DNA of 56,325 bases, taken from positions 1-56,325 of the IMG/VR virus record IMGVR_UViG_3300020187_000041. One strand, 5' to 3'. This document shows positions 14,532 to 22,900 of the stretch, piece after piece; the first letter of the stretch is position 1; each line of letters begins with the position of its first letter. Origin of the DNA: a virus. Under the pieces are notes generated by a model. The model saw only the letters and a program-made list of their open reading frames with translations. It ran no database searches and had not been told where the DNA came from. The position numbers and the translations under genes were made by a program.

Positions 14532-16570
14532 TTTTTTACGATTCCATTAAAATCATTTATATTACATTCCAATGTATATACTTGTGTATCAAAACTCATA
14601 TCTTGCCGACGCACTTCATCGTTTAATACTCTTGGATCCTCTCTAGTAGTTTCATGTTTAAATCTATGCTCAACTTTAAAAGTAAGTTGTTCATTTTCAT
14701 CAACCCGCATATTAATAGTTCCCCAATATGGACTTACAATAAATCCTCCAAACTCGGACAGGTCGTCATCTAAATCATGATGCATATTTAATTCAAATGC
14801 ACCATATGTTTTATATAGAATCCAAGCAAATGGCAAATATTCATTTGCTAAACTTGCACTAAATTGTAATTTCTCAGTGTCGCCGCTGAAATAGTCAAAT
14901 GATTGTCCAGTTTCTTGTGGAACATAATCTACAAAATCATCATTGGTTAATTGTTTAAAATCAAAAAATTGTGTTAGACCAGGTCGATACTGTGCATTTT
15001 TTACTGTTCCATCTGCGATATTCACAGCAAGATATAACCAAATCTGCATAAACTTTAATCTAATAAATCTATGTAAAATAGTATTAGCATAATCTTCTGT
15101 ATACCAATTACTCATAAATGTATTATCCCATGGTTTGTCTATCCATTGTAATTTATAATCTGCCCAATTAACATTCAGGTCACTAAATGGCGCATCTCCA
15201 CATGTCATTCCAGGACTAATTGCAAACATCCATTTTCTTGTGTTATGTAAAACATGTAAACTATGCAGAAATTCGGCTGGACCTTCAGTAGGAAATCCTA
15301 CAACCCAGTTAACGTGATTCTTCATACCAACTTTAGCACCATCACGTAGATTATTTTCAATTTCCCAAACTTTTACCTTTTTCTTCATATCGTCTAAAAC
15401 TTTTTCACTGCCACTTTCGACTCCGAAACTTAGACTCATACATCCACTATCAGCAATCTTCTGAAATAGTTCTAAATCCATCCGTCCATCACAACGTGCG
15501 TAACTATTCCACCTGATATCAAGTTTTTTATCAATAATCATGTTTACGAGATTTTTGAATTCTTTAAATGCACCATTCGCAAGACTATCTACAAACCAGA
15601 ACCGACGAGTACCATATGTATCTATTTGATATTGCATTTCATCAATGACACGATCACTTGTTCTAAATCTATATTTCCAAAACCAGGTTTCAGCACAGAA
15701 ACTGCACTTAGCAACACAGCCTCTGCTAGTCTCAATACTTGCTCCTTCCGGATGTTGATATAGATTTAAGTCATAATCACTGTAATCTGGAAATGGCAAT
15801 TGATTTAAATCTAGTTTACTCTGAAAACCACCAAATGTAACCATCTCTTTATTCATTGGAAGTTCTTTATAGTTTTCTAATAATGTTAATAGTTCTTGTT
15901 CACCTTCGCCCGTAACACGATAATCAATAATTCCGGATTTAAAATCAAGTGTTGAATAAATTAGATCCTCGAACCAATCATTAAACGCTTCTGGTCCACC
16001 TACTACAATCTTAGTTGATGGACTGCGTTCTTTAATTTTTTCAATCATGTACATTGTACTCAACAGGTTGGTCAAGTATACACTAAATCCAACTATGTCA
16101 TCGCCTTGTTCAATAATTCTATCAATGCATTCATCTAATTTAGGTTTAATAATTGGAAAAACTTCATCATCATAAACAGGGCGCTCCCATGCGAAATAAT
16201 ACCTACTTTCCCAATAATCTTTATCATGATTTTCTTTACAATAATGATAGCACTCAACGTTTAAGTCATAGACATTGACACGATATCCATAATGTCTAAG
16301 TAAACCACTGAGTCTTGCAATATTATATGGAGGAAAAATAATTCCCCATGCTGGTGCAATAATCATGGAAATTCCATCATTACTTTCATATGGGTTTACT
16401 TCAGTGTAATAATTATATCCTCGTGGGTGTACTTTATTTTGTACTACTGGTATTCTTTCAGTATCACCCAGATGACTTTCAGCATGATCTATTCGATCTT
16501 GCTCAATAAGTTTTTTAATAACCTCATCACGATCTTCGCTTTCAAAGATTATATCTTTATTTTTAGCCAT
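14528..16570 (-). CDS. B12-binding-type radical SAM enzyme
   Basis: The 680-residue protein has the layout of BchE-like radical SAM proteins. A cobalamin-binding-like Rossmann domain spans about residues 60-230, with IIAPAWGIIFPPYNIARLSG, LRHYGYRVNVYDLNV, DIVGFSVYLTNL and STKIVVGGPEAF. The classic DxHxxG is not evident, so cobalamin binding is uncertain. The radical SAM core follows with ETSRGCVAKCSFCAETWFW; Cys285, Cys289 and Cys292 bind the 4Fe-4S cluster. FGVESGSEKVL and VNWVVGFPTEGPAEF are typical core strands. The C-terminal 200 residues are unassigned. Such enzymes methylate unactivated carbons or form rings. The start overlaps the upstream gene by 22 bases. Substrate unknown. Confidence 0.85.
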   Translation of the reverse strand: MAKNKDIIFESEDRDEVIKKLIEQDRIDHAESHLGDTERIPVVQNKVHPRGYNYYTEVNPYESNDGISMIIAPAWGIIFPPYNIARLSGLLRHYGYRVNVYDLNVECYHYCKENHDKDYWESRYYFAWERPVYDDEVFPIIKPKLDECIDRIIEQGDDIVGFSVYLTNLLSTMYMIEKIKERSPSTKIVVGGPEAFNDWFEDLIYSTLDFKSGIIDYRVTGEGEQELLTLLENYKELPMNKEMVTFGGFQSKLDLNQLPFPDYSDYDLNLYQHPEGASIETSRGCVAKCSFCAETWFWKYRFRTSDRVIDEMQYQIDTYGTRRFWFVDSLANGAFKEFKNLVNMIIDKKLDIRWNSYARCDGRMDLELFQKIADSGCMSLSFGVESGSEKVLDDMKKKVKVWEIENNLRDGAKVGMKNHVNWVVGFPTEGPAEFLHSLHVLHNTRKWMFAISPGMTCGDAPFSDLNVNWADYKLQWIDKPWDNTFMSNWYTEDYANTILHRFIRLKFMQIWLYLAVNIADGTVKNAQYRPGLTQFFDFKQLTNDDFVDYVPQETGQSFDYFSGDTEKLQFSASLANEYLPFAWILYKTYGAFELNMHHDLDDDLSEFGGFIVSPYWGTINMRVDENEQLTFKVEHRFKHETTREDPRVLNDEVRRQDMSFDTQVYTLECNINDFNGIVKK

Positions 16571-17793
16571 TGGTCTCTATACTCCGCTAATTTAGGATGT
16601 ACCAATCCTATATCTTGATTACGTATCTGATCATATTTAACTGTTCGTTTTGCCCAGTTAAGTCTACGGGCATCTAGGTCATCAAATTTACTCCGAAGTC
16701 TGAATACCGTTGCATCCATTCTGCATTGTGTTTTTCTATACTCAGGTAGGGTTTCAACTCGCTGTTCGATCTGATCAGCAATTTTCATTCTATCATCGTG
16801 TGGAATTATGTCTATGCTCATATCTTCTGGCCAATTCACATGATTAAAAACTAATATATTATTGCTATGTTCTTCATGTTCTTTCCAAAAGTCAATAATA
16901 TTAGGTAAATCAAAAACATTATAGGCTTGAACTGTACTCAATATATTTACTGTGCTTACACTACTAATATTCCTGTACATATGATAATTAGTTTCAATAG
17001 TATTCCACTCGCTCGGATGACGTATATAATCATTTGTATATCCTATGCCATCAATGCTATATTGAATATCAACACTATCAAACTTTTCTAACCAGTTAAT
17101 TACTTTACCTTTTCCTCTGGTACCATTGGTTGTTATATCTAAATGTAAATGTGTATTACCAGAATCAACGCACCATTTAAGAAATTTAATAACACCAGGC
17201 ATGAATAATGGTTCGCCGCCTGCCAACTTTATGGTTTTTATATGAGGAATAAGTGCTTGTAAACTTTCATACATAGTTGGATTATTAATCCACTCTTGTA
17301 ATTCAAACCAACTTTCGCCAGTTACTTCTTCTAATTCTGGATGCTTTTTGTGTTCATCTGCAAACGTACTACTAACTGCAACAAAGCACATTCTACATCC
17401 TAGATTACAAAATCTACCAGGACGCAAATCTAACCACAATGGTTTTTCTGTTGTATTACCAGTCTCTACTGAAATATCCCAATCATGCGTTGGCGCTTTA
17501 AAGTAATTATTATGTGCCCATCTATCACTGCCGCCTCCTTTTTCATCTAATGCATAGCACATATGACATGCCTTAATTGGTTTTCCATCAATCATATCTT
17601 GTCTAATTTTTTGATATGCAGGACTATTCCAAATTTCTTCAAATGTTTTATCAGTTAAATCTTCAAATAAACTTTCTCTCCAGTCGGCAACACAGCATAA
17701 TTTTGCAGCGTTATCTGTACTCAAATGCATATGCGTAAATGGCAGCACACAAAAGTGTTTATTATCTTTTACCTGTTGTTGCCAATTTGACAT
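16549..17793 (-). CDS. Radical SAM enzyme with N-terminal Cys cluster (twitch/SPASM type)
   Basis: Residues about 13-95 form an auxiliary region with FCVLPFTHMHLSTDNAAKLCC (Cys15, then the CC pair), EEIWNSPAYQKIRQDM and CHMCYALDEKG. This is the twitch/SPASM signature that often precedes the core in phage members. The core has GRFCNLGCRMCF, with Cys129, Cys133 and Cys136 as cluster ligands. TIKLAGGEPLFMPGV is the SAM-binding GGEP motif. LDITTNGTRG and DIQYSIDGIGYTNDYIRHPS are canonical strands. The 414-residue length fits. It overlaps both neighbours by about 22-32 bases. Its upstream neighbour has the same architecture with an extra N-terminal domain. Auxiliary clusters in this family are used for peptide or protein modification; the target here is unknown. 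Confidence 0.85.
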   Translation of the reverse strand: MSNWQQQVKDNKHFCVLPFTHMHLSTDNAAKLCCVADWRESLFEDLTDKTFEEIWNSPAYQKIRQDMIDGKPIKACHMCYALDEKGGGSDRWAHNNYFKAPTHDWDISVETGNTTEKPLWLDLRPGRFCNLGCRMCFVAVSSTFADEHKKHPELEEVTGESWFELQEWINNPTMYESLQALIPHIKTIKLAGGEPLFMPGVIKFLKWCVDSGNTHLHLDITTNGTRGKGKVINWLEKFDSVDIQYSIDGIGYTNDYIRHPSEWNTIETNYHMYRNISSVSTVNILSTVQAYNVFDLPNIIDFWKEHEEHSNNILVFNHVNWPEDMSIDIIPHDDRMKIADQIEQRVETLPEYRKTQCRMDATVFRLRSKFDDLDARRLNWAKRTVKYDQIRNQDIGLVHPKLAEYRDQWLKIKI

Positions 17794-19441
17794 CTTTTTT
17801 CCTCATTTCCTTAGCAGTACAAAACTGAACCATTTTATATATATCTTCCAAACTTTCTTTCCAATTTTCTTTTCTTATTTCATCTAATTTCTTTCCTGAA
17901 GCGAAAAATGTTTTCCATTGTGATGGGTCATCTTCTACTGAATTCATATGTGTTAATACTGCTTCAAGACGGGTCTCTGTAAGACTTAACCATGCGTTAT
18001 CATCCGGCCATTTCTTTCTAATATCAACATAAAATTTACGATAACGATTTGTGATATATGATTTCATTGATTTAGGAATATTTTGAGTGTTTAAATAATC
18101 TGGTCCATATAAGTTATGAACAATGATATTACTATCGATGGTATTCCAGTTTTGTTCACGCATCCACCATTGCATATCTAACAAATGTAACACATTCATA
18201 ATACTGACTGTCATTGTTACGCTTGCTTTAAGATTTGTAAATTCATTATTGTCAATACGTTTCATATTCTTATAAGCAGTATTCCATTTTCCAGGATATC
18301 TGATATACTCAAAATGTTCATATATACCATCAATGCTCATTCCCAAATTAACTTCCTTAAATTTCTTCCACTGTTTAAATATAGCACCTGGTACACCAGC
18401 CATATTAGTATTGTAGTCTAAAATTAAATCTTTGGCATATCCATTATCTATCGTATACTGCAGTAACTCTCTATGTGTATGATTTATAGTAGGTTCTCCG
18501 CCAGTAAAATAAAATCTTTTTATATTTGAAATTTCATTTTTTATATTTGAAACTAAGTCAGTTTTGTCAAACCATTCAAATGGAGAATCTTTAACAATTG
18601 CAGAACCGTTTTCATCTGTTTCAATAGTAACATCTCCTATTCCACGATTAAAAAATGTATTCTTACCTGTAAACTTCTCCCAATCTTTATACCATAAATT
18701 ACTATCTGTTGGTCCACAACTACGACATGCTAAGTTACACTTATTACCAAATCTTAGATCCCAATGTTCAATAGGAAAATCTTCATGATTTATAGAACCA
18801 TCTTCTGCAGTATTCAAAATTGCATTATCAAAAGTTTGATTAAATGCTTGATTGGTCCAAGTTCGTCTACTACCGATACCATTATCTTCCTCATCCCAAC
18901 ATAACTTGCATATCTCCGAACGTTGCCCACTAAGCATTTCTTTTCTTAACTTTTTCCATGCTGTGGAATTTCTATGTTCCGATATGTTATCAGTTGTCGT
19001 AAGCGCAGTGCCGTCATCTTTAAAGACAGTGCCATATGCCTCTTCACCATCAAAGCCTTGATTATTAATCATCTGACAACACATTCTGACTGTGCCATTT
19101 GCATTTGTACTAACATGATTCCATGGCACTGCACAGAATGACTTTCTTCTTCCATCATCTTTCTTCGCAATCATCACTGATCGCATAGCATGTAGTTCAT
19201 CTACAGTGTAATCAAATTTAACCGATATAGATTTAATCAATTTGTCATCTATATGTGTGGCAATTAATGTTCCTAAAACAACTGACTTATCTAAATCATG
19301 TTCAACAACGCTCTCTAACACATCCTTGGGACACTCTGGATCTTGAACCATATCAATTCTCTGTTCAGATGTTCTAAATACTGACAAGTCAAATTTATTA
19401 TCAGTATCAATTTCCTCATATTTTAATCCATCATCATTCAT
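17762..19441 (-). CDS. Radical SAM enzyme with N-terminal extension (twitch/SPASM type)
   Basis: The 559-residue protein starts with about 95 residues of acidic helical sequence not found in its neighbour (SEQRIDMVQDPECPKDVLES and on). The Cys-rich auxiliary region follows: FCAVPWNHVSTNANGTVRMCC, WKKLRKEMLSGQRSEICKLC. The core has FGNKCNLACRSCGP with Cys235, Cys239 and Cys242. RFYFTGGEPTINHTH is the GGEP motif. VNLGMSIDGIYEHFEYIRYP matches the substrate-side strand of its 414-residue neighbour (same SIDG...IR(H/Y)P), so the two are paralogues. It overlaps the next gene's start by 32 bases and the upstream gene's end by 8. Two related enzymes made together may act as a pair on one substrate; this is inference. 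Confidence 0.85.
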   Translation of the reverse strand: MNDDGLKYEEIDTDNKFDLSVFRTSEQRIDMVQDPECPKDVLESVVEHDLDKSVVLGTLIATHIDDKLIKSISVKFDYTVDELHAMRSVMIAKKDDGRRKSFCAVPWNHVSTNANGTVRMCCQMINNQGFDGEEAYGTVFKDDGTALTTTDNISEHRNSTAWKKLRKEMLSGQRSEICKLCWDEEDNGIGSRRTWTNQAFNQTFDNAILNTAEDGSINHEDFPIEHWDLRFGNKCNLACRSCGPTDSNLWYKDWEKFTGKNTFFNRGIGDVTIETDENGSAIVKDSPFEWFDKTDLVSNIKNEISNIKRFYFTGGEPTINHTHRELLQYTIDNGYAKDLILDYNTNMAGVPGAIFKQWKKFKEVNLGMSIDGIYEHFEYIRYPGKWNTAYKNMKRIDNNEFTNLKASVTMTVSIMNVLHLLDMQWWMREQNWNTIDSNIIVHNLYGPDYLNTQNIPKSMKSYITNRYRKFYVDIRKKWPDDNAWLSLTETRLEAVLTHMNSVEDDPSQWKTFFASGKKLDEIRKENWKESLEDIYKMVQFCTAKEMRKKDVKLATTGKR

Positions 19442-20327
19442 TTGGCTGTCCTAATTTATTATTATTTTCTATCCAACGATTCGTTATGCCAATCGCTTTA
19501 TCAGTGTCCAATTTTGGTACTATTTTTTTTATTTTTTGCCAGAATATGGTAGAATCTTTATCTAAGTTATCAGAATCAACAACATGTAAATTCTTAAAAG
19601 TTCTTACATACTTTGGTAAAAAAGTTATGTATGTATTTATTAAAGATTCTTTATGGTCTTCTTTAAGGACATTTATGTCACTGGTGTGCTTCAATCGTAT
19701 GTTTTTATTTTTAACAATCGATGAGTGATGTGTGTCATATGAAACAGGATTTTTATAATTATTAGATTCTAACAAATCATTTAATAGTGCATAAAGTTCA
19801 TGTCTCCAAACCCAATCAAATTTTTTTGTTTCATCTATCATAAATTGTTGTTGTTTTTCTGACAGTGTAGTAGAAATTGTTGAGTTTATAAAATCAACAG
19901 TAATAGGACAATCTACTTTTACCGCTAACTTTTTTATCGCTAGATCGGCAAAATAGTCTATTGAATCTTTTTTAGGAAATGCTAAGTCAATATAAATTAT
20001 CGTAATATCTGGTAAATATCTTTTATAAAATTCTATAGAATTATTGCTTGGATGGTCTTTTACAATAATTCGTTTTTTAATAGAAACGAAATCACCCTTG
20101 TATCTTGTTTCAATACCATTCTCAAATTTAGTTATATCTTCTACTAAATCCATATATCGTAACGCACATATTGAATGATATTGATTCACATTTTTATTTA
20201 CCCACGTGTATATGTCTTCAAATTGATCACAGCATGTACTAAGTGTATGAGCAATGTGTTCGCCACCAAGACCAGCAGGATACACTATCAGTATTGGATG
20301 CGCATTAATAAAATCATTATGATTCAT
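19434..20327 (-). CDS. Degenerate P-loop protein of unknown function (297 residues)
   Basis: The N-terminus reads ILIVYPAGLGGEHIAHTLS (about 12-30). The strand-loop-helix shape resembles the loop of phage sulfotransferase-like proteins, but GGEH replaces the Walker GKS/T, so nucleotide binding is doubtful. RIIVKDHPSNNSIEFYKR and ITIIYIDLAFPKKDSIDYF fit further strands of such a fold. The rest is helical and Lys-rich (FDWVWRHELYALLNDLLES). Its ATG shares one base with the stop of the 464-residue radical SAM gene (TAATG), and it ends eight bases inside the next radical SAM gene. It is therefore embedded in the radical SAM gene series and may act with it. Function unknown. Confidence 0.55.
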   Translation of the reverse strand: MNHNDFINAHPILIVYPAGLGGEHIAHTLSTCCDQFEDIYTWVNKNVNQYHSICALRYMDLVEDITKFENGIETRYKGDFVSIKKRIIVKDHPSNNSIEFYKRYLPDITIIYIDLAFPKKDSIDYFADLAIKKLAVKVDCPITVDFINSTISTTLSEKQQQFMIDETKKFDWVWRHELYALLNDLLESNNYKNPVSYDTHHSSIVKNKNIRLKHTSDINVLKEDHKESLINTYITFLPKYVRTFKNLHVVDSDNLDKDSTIFWQKIKKIVPKLDTDKAIGITNRWIENNNKLGQPNE

Positions 20328-21706
20328 TATTGTTCCTTGAAAAATTCTATTTCATTATCACTGTAATTTACAAGAGATTCTGCATCATTGATGTCACGAA
20401 TAGGCACTAAACTAAGTGAGCCTTTCATTCTTCCATTTGCTCCAGTTGTATTCCATTCTGGAATTTCTGTAATTCTATCTTTGAGTTGTTGTGCACGATC
20501 AAGAAATCCTGGTGGGGTCATTAGTTTTATTTCTAACCATAAGTCATCATCTATAATATCATGGTGTTTCATTATTATTTTACAGTTATCTAAAAATCTA
20601 TCTTCATTACCGCGATACAAATCCATACTTGCAAAATGTGCACTCATATTAACACTATTTATGTATTGTGTTGCTTCACTCCAGAATTTTGTACTTCGAC
20701 TACCATTTGTAGTTACCAATATCCATTGATTTCGGGACTTTAAATATTTTAAAATGTCAATGAATTGTGGATGCATGGTAGGTTCACCTCCACCAAAATT
20801 CCATCTGATTTGTTCGCCATTACTCCAATTATCTATAATCATATCGATAGTATTAATAACAGATTCAAACGATGGAAACTTTTCAGTATTACTATGAACT
20901 GCCGGCCAACAATAGTCACATGCATAATTACATCGTCTTCCAATGTCCCACAAGATTTGATATGGAATAGGAAAGTTCATTTCTACTCCAACACTTTCAT
21001 CTATATTATCAGTGATATAATTCTTACCGCCACGTTTAGTGCCATCATATTGATTATGAGTCACGTCCAGTAACTTCATATGTTCTACGGTTTTTGCTTT
21101 ACTTAAAATTACATCCGCACCGCAGCCACAACTCTTAAAAGGACAAACTGTATAATTTTCAGGTATGTCAATACCTTCACGAATATTGCCTAATAATCCC
21201 CAATTTTTTGGTATGTCATCTAATGTACTTTCCCATTTCCATGCACTTGCAGTTGTATCAATATTATCTGTTTGAATGTTCTTTCCTAAATTCTTAAAAA
21301 AAGTTTCTTCTGCTTCTTTCAACGCATCTTGTAGTTTAATATGTTGTTCGCATGTTTCCCAGCCGTTCTTAGGCAACGGCCAGCCACCTATAGTATTTTC
21401 ATTATACCATTCAATATGCGGATAAGAACCGAATATTCTTTCACGTTCAACCCTCCAGCCTTCTACAGTTGTATCATGATGTGCAGTACTATTTCTATGA
21501 CTACTGGCACAGTTACCATTCCATATATTACCATCGTAATCTATATAAAGTCCACGCACTCCTGCACTACACTGCCATCCCTTCCATTTGTTATGTTCTC
21601 TTGCAATAGCCTCATCCACACTCATTCTAATAAACTTGCCATTCGTATCATACACACGTAGTTGTTTATTATCTAATGGGATCCGAGGATCTGATTTAAT
21701 AGGCAT
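20327..21706 (-). CDS. Radical SAM enzyme with auxiliary Cys domain before the core
   Basis: An auxiliary region comes first: KWKGWQCSAGVRGLYIDYDG, then NGNCASSHRN, later NYTVCPFKSCGCGADVILSK. The radical SAM core follows with RRCNYACDYCWPAV (Cys259, Cys263 and Cys266 with the start chosen here) and WNFGGGEPTMHPQF. ILVTTNGSRSTKFW and SVNMSAHFASMD are core strands. In the upstream radical SAM gene the same auxiliary unit stands after the core, so the domain order is exchanged. I prefer the ATG at 21706 over one at 21721 because TGAGG lies at the right distance and the upstream one has no ribosome-binding site. It overlaps the preceding gene by 11 bases. Auxiliary cysteines suggest extra clusters. 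Substrate unknown. Confidence 0.82.
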   Translation of the reverse strand: MPIKSDPRIPLDNKQLRVYDTNGKFIRMSVDEAIAREHNKWKGWQCSAGVRGLYIDYDGNIWNGNCASSHRNSTAHHDTTVEGWRVERERIFGSYPHIEWYNENTIGGWPLPKNGWETCEQHIKLQDALKEAEETFFKNLGKNIQTDNIDTTASAWKWESTLDDIPKNWGLLGNIREGIDIPENYTVCPFKSCGCGADVILSKAKTVEHMKLLDVTHNQYDGTKRGGKNYITDNIDESVGVEMNFPIPYQILWDIGRRCNYACDYCWPAVHSNTEKFPSFESVINTIDMIIDNWSNGEQIRWNFGGGEPTMHPQFIDILKYLKSRNQWILVTTNGSRSTKFWSEATQYINSVNMSAHFASMDLYRGNEDRFLDNCKIIMKHHDIIDDDLWLEIKLMTPPGFLDRAQQLKDRITEIPEWNTTGANGRMKGSLSLVPIRDINDAESLVNYSDNEIEFFKEQ

Positions 21707-22703
21707 CTTCCAAAACCTCATATCTATTTTTAGGAAGTACTTTTTTACTCATAATGTCAAAGTTACAATGACACATACTTTTTGTACACATTACAGGTTT
21801 AGTAGGCCATTTAATAGATTCAGGATATTTCATATTTCCAAGTATTCCGCCAACTCTACACCATCCTATCATAACACTGCCATCGAAATCTACAACAATT
21901 TGTTCAACACCACTCCAACACAACCAACCTTTCCAGTTATTTGTCTTATCGTTAATAAAACGATGAGCACTACTATTTTGTTTCATGTTATTGACATCAT
22001 CATGCATATCCATACTACCACGATAAATTTTCCATTTCTTATCATGCTGTATTTTATTACCTAATCCCCACCATTGATTGTCAATATATTCAATCTGTTC
22101 TGGAGTATAATCATATAATGTTTCACCAAAATCAATGATTAGTGGCTGTAATGCAAGTGATATATTTGGAATGTCTATTACACTTTCAGCCACCTTTTGA
22201 CATCTTGGCCATATCTCTGGGTCGTAATGCATCATAACATTTACATGTGTTCTACATTGTTGACTCATTATTTTTACAACTTCGATGAAATGCTCTGCAT
22301 CGCCTTCTTCTGGATGATATGAAAGACATACATGGTCAAATTTTGTTTTATTCTTTTCCCACCAGCGAATCGTTCTACTACTATTGCTAATGAATCCTAT
22401 ATCATGACCAATTTCTTTGATGTACTCTGCACATTTAATAAAATCTTTCCAGAGTGTTACTTCTCCACCTGTAAATTCAAAATATACAGTTCTAGGATGA
22501 TAATGAGCAATCGTAGAATCTATGAATTTCTTTACAACATCAAAGTCATTCCATCCAAAACTGCCGTCATTTAGAATACTTGGACAATAGGAACATGTGA
22601 AATTGCACATATTTCCTAAATTCCAATTAACCACAACCCAGTCTTTGGCTTCATCGTGGTGATGATCAAGTCTATTATAAAATTCCTGCGGTCCGAGGGG
22701 CAT
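21696..22703 (-). CDS. Radical SAM enzyme with auxiliary Cys domain after the core
   Basis: The core starts close to the N-terminus: NMCNFTCSYCPSIL with Cys33, Cys37 and Cys40 as 4Fe-4S ligands. VYFEFTGGEVTLWKDF follows, with GGEV in place of GGEP. IGFISNSSRTIRWW and HVCLSYHPEEGD are core strands. The C-terminal part carries the auxiliary unit NWKGWLCWSGVEQIVVDFDG, then GWCRVGGILGN, then VMCTKSMCHCNFDI. This resembles SPASM-type cluster domains. The 335 residues look complete. AAGGATTAATAC precedes the ATG and lies inside the end of the small coiled-coil gene (stop at 22707), so translation is coupled. It forms a divergent pair with the downstream radical SAM gene. The acceptor is unknown. 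Confidence 0.82.
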   Translation of the reverse strand: MPLGPQEFYNRLDHHHDEAKDWVVVNWNLGNMCNFTCSYCPSILNDGSFGWNDFDVVKKFIDSTIAHYHPRTVYFEFTGGEVTLWKDFIKCAEYIKEIGHDIGFISNSSRTIRWWEKNKTKFDHVCLSYHPEEGDAEHFIEVVKIMSQQCRTHVNVMMHYDPEIWPRCQKVAESVIDIPNISLALQPLIIDFGETLYDYTPEQIEYIDNQWWGLGNKIQHDKKWKIYRGSMDMHDDVNNMKQNSSAHRFINDKTNNWKGWLCWSGVEQIVVDFDGSVMIGWCRVGGILGNMKYPESIKWPTKPVMCTKSMCHCNFDIMSKKVLPKNRYEVLEDAY

Positions 22704-22706
22704 GTA

Positions 22707-22889
22707 TTAATCCTTGTCTGTCTCAAGTTCATCGAGTCTTGTTTCAAGTCGTTGGACGGATTGTAGTATTTCCCACAATTTCCAATCCATTGTTTTAGCA
22801 AGTTCTAAAATTTCATTATTGAAATCTGTTGAATTTCTTTCTGCTACAGTTGTATCATTTTCCGGTATTAGTCTAATTTTTTTAACCAT
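22707..22889 (-). CDS. 60-residue coiled-coil peptide upstream of radical SAM genes
   Basis: The product begins MVKKIRLIPENDTTVAERNS and ends in an acidic amphipathic helix (WEILQSVQRLETRLDELETD). Hydrophobic residues in heptad-like spacing suggest a short coiled coil. It has no cysteine and no membrane segment. AAAGGAAATTAC precedes the ATG at a good distance. Three bases separate it from the next radical SAM gene, and 11 from the upstream glycosyltransferase-like gene. An overlapping frame (22616-22801) has no such site and was rejected. It may be an adaptor for a neighbouring enzyme. A peptide substrate of the radical SAM proteins is a possibility that the sequence does not prove. Confidence 0.65.
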   Translation of the reverse strand: MVKKIRLIPENDTTVAERNSTDFNNEILELAKTMDWKLWEILQSVQRLETRLDELETDKD

Positions 22890-22900
22890 TGTAATTTCCT

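Noticed and set aside
22616-22801. A 61-codon minus-strand frame overlapping the coiled-coil peptide gene
   Set aside because: It lacks a ribosome-binding site and overlaps both the peptide gene and the radical SAM start in another frame.
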